64,000 bases of DNA, from NCBI RefSeq assembly GCF_041916735.1, contig NZ_JAYRYY010000003.1. The stretch is one strand, 5' to 3'. Made by a program: the position numbers and the translations under genes. The notes beneath the pieces were generated by a model. The model was not told the origin of the DNA. It did not search any database and worked only from the letters and a program-made list of their open reading frames with translations. Shown one piece after another: positions 8,801 to 16,994 of the stretch; the stretch's first letter is position 1, and every line of letters starts with the position of its first letter. Source of the DNA: Zoogloea sp016790385 (GTDB lineage Bacteria > Pseudomonadota > Gammaproteobacteria > Burkholderiales > Rhodocyclaceae).

Positions 8801-9360
8801 ACCTCTTTACCGGCGAAAGCTCCCGGTCGCTCTTCGGCGGTGACGCGCCGGAGAGCGTCAATCGGCTGCTCCACGAGGCCGCGGCCGCCCACGCCGACCC
8901 CACCAAGGCCGAAGCCCTGCTGTGGAGCGCCCGCCTGTCGGCGCCCGAATGCCTGCCCGTGTACTTTGCCCAGTACAAGTTCTACTTCTACCGCAAGCGC
9001 CTCGAAGACGCCGAGCGCTGCGCCCGCGACGGCCTGCGCGTTGCCGCCGGTCTGGCCCGGCTGGGCCGCCACTGGCGCGAAGTGCAAGGCGGTGACGCCG
9101 ACTTCAGCGCCATCGGCCCCGCCCGCTTCTGGCTATTCACCCTCAAGGCCCTGGCCTTCATCCGCCTGCGCCGTGGCGACCGGGCCGAAGCCCAGGCCCT
9201 GCTCGAGAAGGCCGCCCAGCTCGACCCCGCCGACAACATGGGCGCCAGCGTCATCGCCAGCCTGAAGGACGCCTCCGCCCCCGACACCCCACCCGGCAAG
9301 CGCCCCGGCCCCGCCGGCGACAGCTACCTGGATCGCCTCAAGAAGGGCGGCTCCCAATGA
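8797..9360 (+). CDS. TPR-like protein of the fix operon
   Basis: The 187-residue product starts at GTG 8797, overlapping the preceding stop. Helix-turn-helix repeats with TPR character cover about residues 35-150 (for example AEALLWSARLSAPECLPVYFAQYKFYFYRK split over two helices, and a C-terminal repeat ending LDPADN). The last 30 residues are Pro/Gly/Lys rich and probably flexible. No signal peptide or catalytic motif is visible. A scaffold or assembly role next to the ferredoxin is the natural guess; I do not recognise a named gene. Confidence 0.75.
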   Translation: MNLFTGESSRSLFGGDAPESVNRLLHEAAAAHADPTKAEALLWSARLSAPECLPVYFAQYKFYFYRKRLEDAERCARDGLRVAAGLARLGRHWREVQGGDADFSAIGPARFWLFTLKALAFIRLRRGDRAEAQALLEKAAQLDPADNMGASVIASLKDASAPDTPPGKRPGPAGDSYLDRLKKGGSQ

Positions 9361-9713
9361 TCATCCCCGCCCTCCTCGCAAACATCGTCAATGCCGGCAC
9401 CGACGCCCTGACCCTGGCCGAAGACATGGACGAAGCCACCTTCCGCCGCTCCCGCCTCGCCCGCGTCGAGATGGGGCGCCTGGTGGGCATCATGGCCACC
9501 AACCTGGCCGACCTCCCCGACGCCCAGCGCCAGCAGTTTGCCGAACTGGACTGGACGACCTGGCGCGCCATCCCCGAACAACTCAACGCCGACCCCGCCA
9601 CCCACGACGAAGCCCTGTGGTTCGCCATCCGCGCCCTGGTCCCGGCCACGTTGATGTGGTTGCGGGTGTACAAGGAGAGTGCGCCGGGGTTGTTTGAATT
9701 TCAGCAGGGGTGA
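9357..9713 (+). CDS. Conserved unknown protein ending the nifV-fix operon
   Basis: This 118-residue, helical, soluble-looking protein starts at ATG 9357, overlapping the TPR gene stop by four bases, so it is translationally coupled. It contains acidic helices and a Trp-rich middle (LDWTTWRAIPEQL near residue 64). No cysteines or known motifs are present. The tight coupling argues that it works with the TPR protein and the ferredoxin. I do not recognise the family. Confidence 0.7.
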   Translation: MIIPALLANIVNAGTDALTLAEDMDEATFRRSRLARVEMGRLVGIMATNLADLPDAQRQQFAELDWTTWRAIPEQLNADPATHDEALWFAIRALVPATLMWLRVYKESAPGLFEFQQG

Positions 9714-9728
9714 GGCGTATCAAGGAAA

Positions 9729-9746
9729 ACCGGCCTGGCGGCCGGT
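9729..9746 (+). terminator. Hairpin after the fix operon (weak terminator candidate)
   Basis: A 7-bp GC-rich stem (9729-9735 with 9740-9746) with loop TGGC lies 15 bases beyond the last gene of the operon. There is no T-run, so it is only a candidate. Confidence 0.35.
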
Positions 9747-9787
9747 GATTGGGAGAAGGGGATTGACGGAGACGTCATTGGAGAGAA

Positions 9788-10231
9788 CTAGGCCGAAACC
9801 CTGCCATAGCGCTCTCGGTCATTGACACGGCTCCCGCGAAAGCGCCACGAAGCCGTGGCGTAGATTGCCAGCATCACGCCCAAGACCGGCTCTTCGTAAC
9901 CCGACGGAACCGCCAGGTAGGCCACTACGGTGACCCCTGCCAGCAGCCAGATGAGCGTCGCAGGAAGGGGAGGATTCTTCCGGTCCAGCAAGAACGCCTT
10001 ACAGTGCGGACAGGTCGGTTTCATCTGCCTTGGGGTAAACCACTTTGCTCCGCGCGGCCAGAGTTCAAAGACGGGTCTGTCGAATCCCTGTGAGCACACG
10101 GGGCACAGGTGTTTGCCACTCGTTGAAGTCTTCAGATCTCGCGCCAACTGCGCATTGCAAGCTGGACAAACCGCCTGAGGATTTGGAAGTATCTTCCCGC
10201 AACTATCGCAATGAATCCGGGCTTCTGACAT
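9788..10231 (-). CDS. Zinc-ribbon membrane protein of unknown function
   Basis: This 147-residue protein has four CxxC knuckles (Cys8/11, Cys22/25, Cys43/46, Cys74/77), enough for two zinc ribbons. One or two hydrophobic segments follow (about residues 90-108 and 113-128). It would be an inner-membrane protein with a cytoplasmic metal-binding head. It faces the end of the fix operon on the opposite strand and starts the accessory block between the two nif operons. No relation to nitrogen fixation is visible. The function is unknown. Confidence 0.7.
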   Translation of the reverse strand: MSEARIHCDSCGKILPNPQAVCPACNAQLARDLKTSTSGKHLCPVCSQGFDRPVFELWPRGAKWFTPRQMKPTCPHCKAFLLDRKNPPLPATLIWLLAGVTVVAYLAVPSGYEEPVLGVMLAIYATASWRFRGSRVNDRERYGRVSA

Positions 10232-10254
10232 TGTCTAGCGTTGATCATTCGGCG

Positions 10255-10587
10255 TCAGCCTGCGACGCGCTGCGCGAGTGCCTCCTGGGCCAGTGTATTG
10301 ATGCTCTTGCCTTCTGCCTGAGCCGCTATCGCAAGCCGCTCGTGCAGCTCCGGAGAAATCCGGAGATTGAACTTGCCCGAATAGTTGCGCCGTGGCTCGA
10401 TGCCTTTCTCCTTGCAAACTTCAAGGAAGACCGTCAGCGACTTCCTGAACTCAGCCTTTAGCTCATTTGGGGTTCTGCCATAAAAATCGGCGCCGCCGTT
10501 AAGGCCAAGGATCTCACCCCGAAACATGTCAATGTCCGGGTCGTATTCAATCTTCGCGTTGTATCCGTCAACCGTCATGACGTTCAT
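10255..10587 (-). CDS. hicB: HicB-family antitoxin
   Basis: The 110-residue product has the HicB layout: an N-terminal partial RNase H-like fold (YNAKIEYDPDIDMFRGEILGL) and a C-terminal ribbon-helix-helix DNA-binding part (KFNLRISPELHERLAI). The start at 10587 overlaps the stop of the upstream hicA reading frame (ATGA), the classic hicAB coupling. HicB normally neutralises HicA and represses the operon. Here hicA is broken, so HicB is an orphan antitoxin. The reading frame is intact. Confidence 0.88.
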   Translation of the reverse strand: MNVMTVDGYNAKIEYDPDIDMFRGEILGLNGGADFYGRTPNELKAEFRKSLTVFLEVCKEKGIEPRRNYSGKFNLRISPELHERLAIAAQAEGKSINTLAQEALAQRVAG

Positions 10588-10838
10588 GGCTTCACTCCAT
10601 GTTGCTCGAGCCACCTCTTCACCGACACCACAGCACCCTTGTCCGTCTTTGGCGATGGGTGCGGGCGGTGGAAGACGCGTACCTCGTTGAACAGAAAAAC
10701 CGCTACTCGACTTCCTTCACGTTAGCTGACCTCTGCGCCGGGCCCTTGGAAGAGCGCTTCAATGTCCTTCCAGACGATGTTTGCGCGGGTAGGGTGAGCG
10801 AAGACCGCTTCGAGAGTCCGCAAATAGGCACGCTTCAT
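10584..10838 (-). pseudogene. hicA: hicA toxin with in-frame nonsense codon
   Basis: Reading from ATG at 10838 gives MKRAYLRTLEAVFAHPTR and onward to codon 38. A TAA then stands at 10722-10724 (codon 39). The frame continues directly after it with REGSRVAVFLFNEVRVFHRP, and the typical HicA end with HxHPSPKTDKGAV and a stop at 10584-10586. HicA is a small double-stranded-RNA-binding-fold mRNA interferase; the conserved histidine lies after the stop, so the toxin should be inactive. The rest of the frame has no further lesion, suggesting a recent single-base change (GAA to TAA would explain it). Confidence 0.82.
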
Positions 10839-11229
10839 TCCCGAACGGTACCAAAGAACGGTACCGATCGCAGTAGTAAGCCCGCCCTCCACCGGCCAAT
10901 GGATGCGCCTGTCGTCGGCGCCACGGCTGCGCTTGGACTGAAGTCGGCGGAGATCAAGGATTGACCGCTCCCAAACGGCTCAATTCAGCCACGCAGCGCT
11001 GCAATGGCGGTGTGAGTCAGTAAAGAGGGCAGGTTTTCGGTCATCGGAAGCCTGCCGTCGTGGTGAAGGACGAAATGCCATTTCCAAGGGAATCCGAACT
11101 ACCGAACCGGGCTTGTCCAACAACCGGTTCAGATCGCGGCTCGCTTTGCGATCACGATCTGACCTTGATCGTTGGGACGCACCCGGCGTTAGACTAGTCG
11201 CAGGACCAGTCAGAAAGGGTGGTGATGCG
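10839..11229. other. Intergenic stretch without a recognisable gene
   Basis: About 390 bases between the hicA start and the decayed phd gene. Short open frames exist, but none shows a familiar protein or a ribosome binding site. It is probably degraded accessory DNA plus the hicAB promoter, which I cannot place exactly. Confidence 0.5.
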
Positions 11230-11486
11230 ATGCAAACTTGGCCAGTTCGGACGCCAAGGCTCGGTTCAGCGAGTTCCTGGAGAAGTGTTTGACCGAGGGT
11301 CCACAGATGGTGACCAAGCGCGGGAGCGAGGCGGCTGTGCTGGTGTCGGCCGACGAATGGCGCAGGCTCCAGGCCTCGGCCAGACGCTCGCTCAAGGAAC
11401 TGCTGCTCTCCGATGAGGCGCGTGCGGAAATTCCTGTTCATCCCAGAGAGAAGTCCCGACGGCGCGACCCTTCCGCGCTTCGGTGA
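11230..11486 (+). pseudogene. Phd/YefM-family antitoxin with frameshift at codon 7
   Basis: ATG 11230 begins MQTWPV, the conserved opening of a common Phd-family antitoxin. After codon 6 one base is missing (GTTCGGAC where GTTCAGGAC would be expected). The matching continuation DAKARFSEFLEKCLTEGPQ then runs in the next frame to the stop at 11486. Such antitoxins bind and inhibit PIN-domain RNases and repress their operon. A TTG at 11238 in the second frame could in principle restart translation, so a shortened product is not excluded. The toxin gene behind it is also broken. Confidence 0.72.
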
Positions 11487-11668
11487 GCGTGATTTACTTG
11501 CTGGAGACGAATGTCGTTTTGGCGTTACTCAAGCCCAAGCCGCATGGGGCCGTGCTGCAATGGATTTAGCAGGTGGCAGACGTTGAACTTCGCATCTCGC
11601 CGATGACCATTGGCGCGATACAGGCCGGTATCGAGATCGCGAGGACAAGGCCAAGCCAAGGCCGATGA
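11483..11668 (+). pseudogene. PIN-domain (VapC/FitB-like) toxin remnant
   Basis: GTG 11483 overlaps the antitoxin stop. The frame reads VSVIYLLETNVVLALLKPKP, stops at TAG 11567-11569, resumes with QVADVELRISPMTIGAIQAG and loses the frame near 11640. PIN toxins normally have LLDTNV at this place; the catalytic aspartate is a glutamate here (LLETNV). The C-terminal half is missing. Nonsense codon, altered active site and truncation together mark a dead toxin gene. Confidence 0.75.
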
Positions 11669-11836
11669 ACTCGCTTCATGCCTTCATTCACGTCGCCGAG
11701 GCCCCGACTTCAGGCGGACCTGCCCCTCAAGAAAGTGGGCTCCTTCGACGGCCGGCGGTGATGACGGGCATGCCAATCATTCAGCGGGCTGAGGTCGAAG
11801 GCACTCGCCCCCATGGGATGAGTGCATTCCACCGAC

Positions 11837-12352
11837 TCACGCACTCCCCTCAAAACACCCCGCATACTCCGAACACTCGGCGCAGCTCGGTGCGCGGCAG
11901 GCTCGCACCTGGGCGCGGTCGCAGAGTTGTTTGTAGAAGAACTTCTTCCAGCGCAGGTTATGCACGTTTTTGGCATGCAGCGCCGGGAAGTGGCGGGCGA
12001 TGAGGGCGCCGAGGGCCGGGCGTTCGGGGAGGCCGAGGTCTTCCCACAGGTGATCGGCGCCGAAGCACGACAGGGCGATCCAGCGGGCCATGGCAACGGT
12101 GTGGGGGCTGCTGGTGGCGGCGCCCTCCAGCAGCAGCTCAAGCAGGTCGCCGTACTCTTCATGGCGATCATCGACGCCGGCGGAGCCGTCTTCCCTGACA
12201 ACCGCCGGATGACGGGCGGCCCACAGGGCGGCGATGGCGCCGGCCTGCTCGCCGAATTCAAGCTCCAGGGCCAGGGCCAGCCAGGCCGGAACCAGCCGCG
12301 TTGGCGGCAGGGCCGCCCGGGCGGCAAGGTAGCTGCGGGACAGGTCATTCAT
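11837..12352 (-). CDS. nifQ: Molybdenum-handling protein NifQ
   Basis: This 171-residue protein ends with C-x4-C-x2-C-x5-C (Cys152, Cys157, Cys160, Cys166), the NifQ signature that binds a Mo-Fe-S cluster. NifQ delivers molybdenum for FeMo-cofactor synthesis on NifEN. It is the last gene of the minus-strand nifENX operon, 125 bases after the ferredoxin gene. Length and motif are complete. Confidence 0.93.
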   Translation of the reverse strand: MNDLSRSYLAARAALPPTRLVPAWLALALELEFGEQAGAIAALWAARHPAVVREDGSAGVDDRHEEYGDLLELLLEGAATSSPHTVAMARWIALSCFGADHLWEDLGLPERPALGALIARHFPALHAKNVHNLRWKKFFYKQLCDRAQVRACRAPSCAECSEYAGCFEGSA

Positions 12353-12477
12353 GGCGCGCTCCTTGTCAGCAAAAAATACCGTCAGGTTTCAGGGCTCGCG
12401 AATGCACCGCGCCCGCCCCGGGGCCGCCCCACAAGGGGTGGGCACGGCCGGGCCGCGCGGGCATCATCCGGCCGCGT

Positions 12478-12783
12478 TCAAACCTGGGCTGCCTCGTGGG
12501 TGTAGCACTTCTTGGGGCAGACCTTGGAACAGGCTTCGCAACCCACGCAGTTTTCCTTGTGGGCGATGGTCATCACCTTCTTTTCGTACTCTTCGTCCTC
12601 GTCGCCGTCCGGGTCGATGGCAAGGAGTTCGCCGTCCTCGGTGAGGCCGACCAGGGCCAGCACGTCACGGGCGCACACCCGCACGCAGCGGGCGCAGCCG
12701 ATGCACTTTTCCTGGTTCAGGTCGGCGACGAACTTGGGCGTCCAGATCTCGCCGCTCGGCAGGGTCACAGAAAAATCAGCCAT
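12478..12783 (-). CDS. fdxB: Nif-specific ferredoxin III (2x[4Fe-4S])
   Basis: This 101-residue ferredoxin has two cluster motifs, Cys27/30/33/37 and Cys79/82/85/89. An acidic insertion (DPDGDEDEEYEKK) separates them. The opening and the spacing between motifs match the nif-specific ferredoxin III family found behind nifX and its partners. It probably supplies electrons to FeMo-co assembly or to nitrogenase. RBS-like GGAG lies before the ATG at 12783. Confidence 0.9.
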   Translation of the reverse strand: MADFSVTLPSGEIWTPKFVADLNQEKCIGCARCVRVCARDVLALVGLTEDGELLAIDPDGDEDEEYEKKVMTIAHKENCVGCEACSKVCPKKCYTHEAAQV

Positions 12784-12814
12784 TTCAACTCTCCTGGGGT
12801 AAGGGCGGCGCCGT

Positions 12815-13012
12815 TCAGGCGCTCGCGGCGGCCAGTTCCTTGCGGGCGGCCATCAGGTTTTTGTGGGCATCGTAGGCACGCTGGGCGACTTCCAGGATCT
12901 GCTCCCAGTTGGTGGGCAGGTCTTCGGACAGGTCGTGCAGGTCCATCTTGGCCTGGGTGGCCTGGGCGTTGAGTTTCTTCGCGCGGGCCTTGAGGGTTTC
13001 GAGGTCTTCCAT
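12815..13012 (-). CDS. Small nif-associated protein, CCE_0567/DUF683 family
   Basis: The 65-residue product is a helical hairpin (LKARAKKLNAQATQAKMDLHDL, then a second helix from about residue 38). This matches the small nif-cluster family DUF683, some members of which bind metal. The conserved place between the DUF269 gene and ferredoxin III supports the call. The exact role is unknown. Confidence 0.85.
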   Translation of the reverse strand: MEDLETLKARAKKLNAQATQAKMDLHDLSEDLPTNWEQILEVAQRAYDAHKNLMAARKELAAASA

Positions 13013-13025
13013 GCTGCGGCTCCGG

Positions 13026-13493
13026 TCAGGAATAGTTGGCCACTTCGGGGAACTTGCGGATCATCTCCACGGCGTCGGTGACGGCCTTGGTGCCGGCCGC
13101 GGCCAGCTTTTCCAGGCTGTTGAAGCCAAAGCGGTGGGCATCGCGGATCTGCTTGTTGAAGACGATCAGGCGCCCGGCGATGAGCACCTGGCGGCCAAAG
13201 CCTTCGTGGTGCATCTTGAGCATGGGGCTGACCATTACCTTGGTCTCGCGCTCGATGGAGAGGGCGATGGCGTTGTAGTACAGCTCCATGCGCCACAGGG
13301 TTTCCGGGTCGGGGTCGGCCATCATCGGCAGATCCTTGCGCTTCTCGGCGTCCAGCACGTAGGGGTCGAGGAGCATGGCGTCGGTCTTGCCTTCCCAGGC
13401 ACCGTGGGTGTCCTGGGCGCGCCATTGCTTGACCAGTTCGCGGATGAACGGGTCCTGCATCACGTCGGTGGGGGCTTCAGCTACATCAGTCAT
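13026..13493 (-). CDS. NifX-associated nitrogen fixation protein (DUF269)
   Basis: This 155-residue protein matches the family always found after nifX. Recognisable features are the opening with PFIRELVKQWRAQDTHGAWE, and GRLIVFNKQIRDAHRFGF towards the C-terminal third. It is thought to assist FeMo-cofactor synthesis; biochemistry is sparse. The ATG at 13493 lies three bases behind the nifX stop. Confidence 0.9.
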   Translation of the reverse strand: MTDVAEAPTDVMQDPFIRELVKQWRAQDTHGAWEGKTDAMLLDPYVLDAEKRKDLPMMADPDPETLWRMELYYNAIALSIERETKVMVSPMLKMHHEGFGRQVLIAGRLIVFNKQIRDAHRFGFNSLEKLAAAGTKAVTDAVEMIRKFPEVANYS

Positions 13494-13496
13494 TTT

Positions 13497-13898
13497 TCAG
13501 GCCTCTTCTTCAAAGTCATAAGTCCGTTCCTCGCCCTTGGCGAGGGCCTTGCGCAGCCACGGCGGCGGGGTGCCCTTGAGCACCTCCTGCAACTTGTCGA
13601 GGATGTCGAGGATGGGTTCCGGCCCGGGCACCTTGACCGGGTGGATCTTGGTGGCCACCACGCGAGCGGCCGCGGAGCCGCCGATGGCCGCCACGTAAAC
13701 GATGGCGCAGTCCTTGATGACATCCAGCTTGGGCGCCAGCTTGTCCTCATTGCCGTCTTCGGCCAGCTCGCCGCCGAAGTCGTGGGTCTCCAGGTAGCGG
13801 TAACCCTCGGCGTTGATCTCGTAGATGGCGATGTACTTGGCCCAGCCGAAGTGCGCATCAACGCGCTCTTTGTCCTGGGTGGCGAATGCGATTTTCAT
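13497..13898 (-). CDS. nifX: FeMo-cofactor carrier protein NifX
   Basis: The 133-residue product starts MKIAFATQDKERVDAHFGWA, the conserved NifX opening, and has the NifB/NifX/NafY cofactor-binding fold. NifX holds NifB-co or the VK-cluster between NifB and NifEN. Start ATG 13898 has GGAG upstream; the longer frame upstream of it lies in nifN and is not used. Confidence 0.93.
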   Translation of the reverse strand: MKIAFATQDKERVDAHFGWAKYIAIYEINAEGYRYLETHDFGGELAEDGNEDKLAPKLDVIKDCAIVYVAAIGGSAAARVVATKIHPVKVPGPEPILDILDKLQEVLKGTPPPWLRKALAKGEERTYDFEEEA

Positions 13899-13908
13899 GA
13901 CGGGCTCC

Positions 13909-15336
13909 TCAGGCGGGAATGATCGGGATGACGACTTCGTCGGAAACGCTGCAACTGCTGCTGGCACAACCACAGCCAGAGGCGGGCTGGCCCTGGGCCG
14001 CGGCCACGGCCTCGGCGGGCAGGGGCCAGTCTTCGGGGCCATGGGCATGCATATGGGCCAGGAAGATGTTGGCAAGCTGGAAGATCAGGTCGCGGGTGCC
14101 CCGGTAGCCGACGCTCAGCTGATGGGCCGTGCCGATGCGGTCGAACTGGGGGATGCCGGCACGGAACAGGGGGATGCCCAGGCGCGTGGCGGCCTGACGC
14201 CCGTGGGCGTGGGTGATGAGCAGATCGCAGCCCACCGCCCGCGTTTCCAGGTCTTCCAGGTCGCCCACCAGCACTTCGTCCGTGGGCACCCGGGTCAGCA
14301 GGGGCGAATGGGTAGTGGTGACGGCGGCCACCACTTCACCGCCCATCTCGGCAATCAGCGACGACAGGGCAAACAGCAAATCGGGTTCGGCACCGATGGC
14401 GACGCGCTTGCCACCGAGGTGGAAGTGCCCATCCAGCATGGCGTCCTGAAGCTGGCCGCGCTGGCGCTTCAACCGGGCGGGGGCGGGCTTGCCCGACACG
14501 CGCATGAGCAGGGCCACCAGGGCGTCGGTGGCGGCAAGGCCGGTGAGCCGATCAAACAGGGTGCAACGCACCCCCAGCGCTTCCAGGGCGTCAGTGGCGC
14601 CGCGCATCTGCTCGCCAATGGCAATCACGTGCTCGCAGGCACCCAGGCCGCGGATGTCATCCAGGGTCGCCCCGCCCAGGGTGGTGGGCGTGAAATCTTC
14701 GGGAATGTGCCCGTCGAGGGAGCCGGACACGTCCGGCACCAGCACCGCATCCAGCCCGAAAGCTTCGATGAGTTCGCGCACTTCCTCCAGGTCGGCCGGG
14801 GTCAGGTGGGCCCCGGGCAGCACGCCGATGCGGCCGGCCACAGGGGTTTCGGCCGGCGTCACAAAGGCAGCAACGAGCGCCTTGATGGCCGCCGCCCAGC
14901 CGTCCTGAAAGGCCCCCACGTAATCGGGCGTGGACACATAGACGATCTCGGTACCGTCCAGGGTTTCGGCATGCTTGGCGCGGATCAGGCGCAGGTAGCC
15001 ATCCACGTCGTCGCCCTTGGTCTCGGTGAGGCCGGTGGAGGCGATGGCGATGAGGGCCGGGTTGGCGCGCTTCTTGATGTTGAGCACGGCCTGCTCGATG
15101 TTGTCCATGCCGCCGAGGATGGTGCTGACCTCGTTCATGGCGGTGGTCTGCATCGGGATGGCTTCCTTGAAATGGCGCACCAGCAGCACCAGGCCGAAGG
15201 ATGTGCAGCCCTGGGAGCCATGCATCATCGGCATGGTGCTGGAGAGGCCCAGGAAGGCATAGCAGGCCCCCAGAGGCTGGCTCATCTTCAGCGGATTGAC
15301 CGCGCAAGCCTTCTTGCTGTCGTGGACGATGGCCAT
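13909..15336 (-). CDS. nifN: FeMo-cofactor scaffold subunit NifN
   Basis: This 475-residue protein is homologous to the nitrogenase beta subunit NifK. The N-terminal segment ACAVNPLKMSQPLGA carries cluster cysteine(s). HGSQGCTSFG near residue 40 is another cluster-binding motif. NifE and NifN form the scaffold where the FeMo-cofactor is finished. The start at ATG 15336 lies one base after the nifE stop. The C-terminal tail has a cysteine-rich stretch (SGCGCASSSCS) that is not part of the catalytic fold and may be lineage specific. Confidence 0.95.
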   Translation of the reverse strand: MAIVHDSKKACAVNPLKMSQPLGACYAFLGLSSTMPMMHGSQGCTSFGLVLLVRHFKEAIPMQTTAMNEVSTILGGMDNIEQAVLNIKKRANPALIAIASTGLTETKGDDVDGYLRLIRAKHAETLDGTEIVYVSTPDYVGAFQDGWAAAIKALVAAFVTPAETPVAGRIGVLPGAHLTPADLEEVRELIEAFGLDAVLVPDVSGSLDGHIPEDFTPTTLGGATLDDIRGLGACEHVIAIGEQMRGATDALEALGVRCTLFDRLTGLAATDALVALLMRVSGKPAPARLKRQRGQLQDAMLDGHFHLGGKRVAIGAEPDLLFALSSLIAEMGGEVVAAVTTTHSPLLTRVPTDEVLVGDLEDLETRAVGCDLLITHAHGRQAATRLGIPLFRAGIPQFDRIGTAHQLSVGYRGTRDLIFQLANIFLAHMHAHGPEDWPLPAEAVAAAQGQPASGCGCASSSCSVSDEVVIPIIPA

Positions 15337-15337
15337 A

Positions 15338-16744
15338 TCAGCACACCTCCTCGACGGCCGGCGTCTCCCACGGGGCCGGCGCCCGCACCTGCTCCCACAC
15401 GGGGTTGAACAGGGTCTTGGAGATCTCCCGCACCAGGTCGACCATGCCTTCGTAGCCGGCGTAGGCGTAGTGGCGTTCCTGGTTGATGTCGAGCCACGGC
15501 ATCTTGGCCTTGAGGGCCACAAACTGGCTGCGCCCGCCCGAGAGCATGATGTCGGCGCGGGCGTCGCGCAGCATCTTGAACATCTCCCGGGGAGTCATGT
15601 CGTCGATCATGTGGGCGTCCTCGCCCATGATCTCCTTGATCTTTTCCTTGTCTTCCTTGGTGGACTTCTTGACGCTGGTGCCCACCACTTCCAGGCCGGC
15701 CTCCTGGAGGGCCGCCACCACCGACCAGCTCTTCACGCCGCCGGTGATGAGCAGCACCTTCTTGCCCTCCAGGCGCGGGCGGAAGGCGGCGATGCGCTCC
15801 CAGGCGCGCTTTTCTTCCACTGCAATCAGGGCCTCGGTGCGATCCAGCAGATCGGCCGGGGCGCCCCGCTGCACCAGCAGGCGGGCCAGCTGACGCAGGG
15901 TGTCGCTCATGTCCTCGATGCCGTAGAAGGAGCCTTCGAAGAAGGGGATGCCGTAGCGGTCCTCCATCTTGCGGGCCACGTTGATCATGGACTTGGAGCA
16001 CACCATCATCGCCGCCTTGGCCCGGTGGCTCTGGGCCACCTCGTGGTAGCGGCCGTCGCCCGAGATGCACGACAGGATGCGGATACCCAGGGCGTCGAGC
16101 AGCGGCCGAACCTGCCACAGCTCGCCGGCCAGGTTGTACTCGCCGATGATGTTGATGTCGTAGGGCGTGGTCACCTCGGGCTCTTCGGTGCCGATCACGT
16201 AATCAAGCAGCGCCTCGGCGCCAAGCTTGTTGCCCAGGTTCTTCGGCCCGACAAAGCCGGGGGCGTTCACCGGCACCACCGGCTTGCCAAACTTCTCGGC
16301 GGCGCGCTTGCACACCGCCTCGATGTCATCGCCGATCAGGGCGGTGACGCAGGTCTGGTACACAAAGACCGCCGGCGGGTCGTACTTCTCGATGATTTCG
16401 CGGATCGACTTGAAGAGGCGCTTCTCGCCCCCGTAGATCACGTCCAGCTCGCCGATGTCGGTGGTGAAACCGGTGCGGTAGAGCTGGGGGCCGCTGGTGG
16501 AGGAATTGCGGTTGTCCCAGGAGTTGCCCTCGCAGGCAATCGGGCCGTGCACCAGATGGGCCACGTCGGCGATCGGTTGCAGGGCGATCTTGGCGCCGTC
16601 AAAAGCGCAGCCACCCGCGGCCGCGCCGGGTGAAAGCTGCTTGGTACAGCCCTTCTTGCGGGCCTTTTCGTCCTTGTTCTGGTTGTGTTCGCAGGCCGGT
16701 TCCTCGAACACGGACTGGATCTTCGCCGACACTCGGGCATCCAT
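15338..16744 (-). CDS. nifE: FeMo-cofactor scaffold subunit NifE
   Basis: This 468-residue NifD homologue shows GAAAGGCAFDGAKIALQP and HLVHGPIACEGNSWDNR, the NifE forms of the P-cluster-like cysteine motifs, and the family motif QTCVTALIGDDIEAV. ATG 16744 has GGAG upstream; a longer frame upstream lacks a ribosome binding site. It is first in the operon nifE-nifN-nifX-DUF269-DUF683-fdxB-nifQ, and a sigma-54-like promoter lies just upstream. Confidence 0.96.
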   Translation of the reverse strand: MDARVSAKIQSVFEEPACEHNQNKDEKARKKGCTKQLSPGAAAGGCAFDGAKIALQPIADVAHLVHGPIACEGNSWDNRNSSTSGPQLYRTGFTTDIGELDVIYGGEKRLFKSIREIIEKYDPPAVFVYQTCVTALIGDDIEAVCKRAAEKFGKPVVPVNAPGFVGPKNLGNKLGAEALLDYVIGTEEPEVTTPYDINIIGEYNLAGELWQVRPLLDALGIRILSCISGDGRYHEVAQSHRAKAAMMVCSKSMINVARKMEDRYGIPFFEGSFYGIEDMSDTLRQLARLLVQRGAPADLLDRTEALIAVEEKRAWERIAAFRPRLEGKKVLLITGGVKSWSVVAALQEAGLEVVGTSVKKSTKEDKEKIKEIMGEDAHMIDDMTPREMFKMLRDARADIMLSGGRSQFVALKAKMPWLDINQERHYAYAGYEGMVDLVREISKTLFNPVWEQVRAPAPWETPAVEEVC

Positions 16745-16781
16745 CGGAATCTCCAGAAAAAGGGTGGGGATGGCCCTCCCA

Positions 16782-16797
16782 TGCAGATTCCGCGCCA
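16782..16797 (-). promoter_or_regulatory. Candidate sigma-54 promoter of nifENX
   Basis: Read on the minus strand, TGGCGC, five bases, then CTGCA keeps the GG-N10-GC spacing and most of the RpoN consensus. The predicted start of transcription is about 25 bases before the nifE ATG. No perfect TGT-N10-ACA was found upstream; the closest, with one mismatch (TGT-N10-ACC), is at 16964-16979. Confidence 0.6.
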
Positions 16798-16994
16798 GAG
16801 TCACAGTGGCGCCATAAACTCCTTTTGCATCAGCAGCTTGCAAACTCGCCAAGGCGCTTTCCGACAGTCGGTGGCGGCTTTCCGACACGACCATTGTCGG
16901 GTTTGTCGCGCCCCCTTCGAAAGGCCCCCGCCCTTGCCCCAAAGCCGCATGCCGCCCGCGGCGTGTCGGACATCACACCTCGCGCTATCCAGCC

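Noticed and set aside
13825..15408. 527-codon open frame on the plus strand
   Set aside because: Antisense to nifN; composition is that of a shadow frame.
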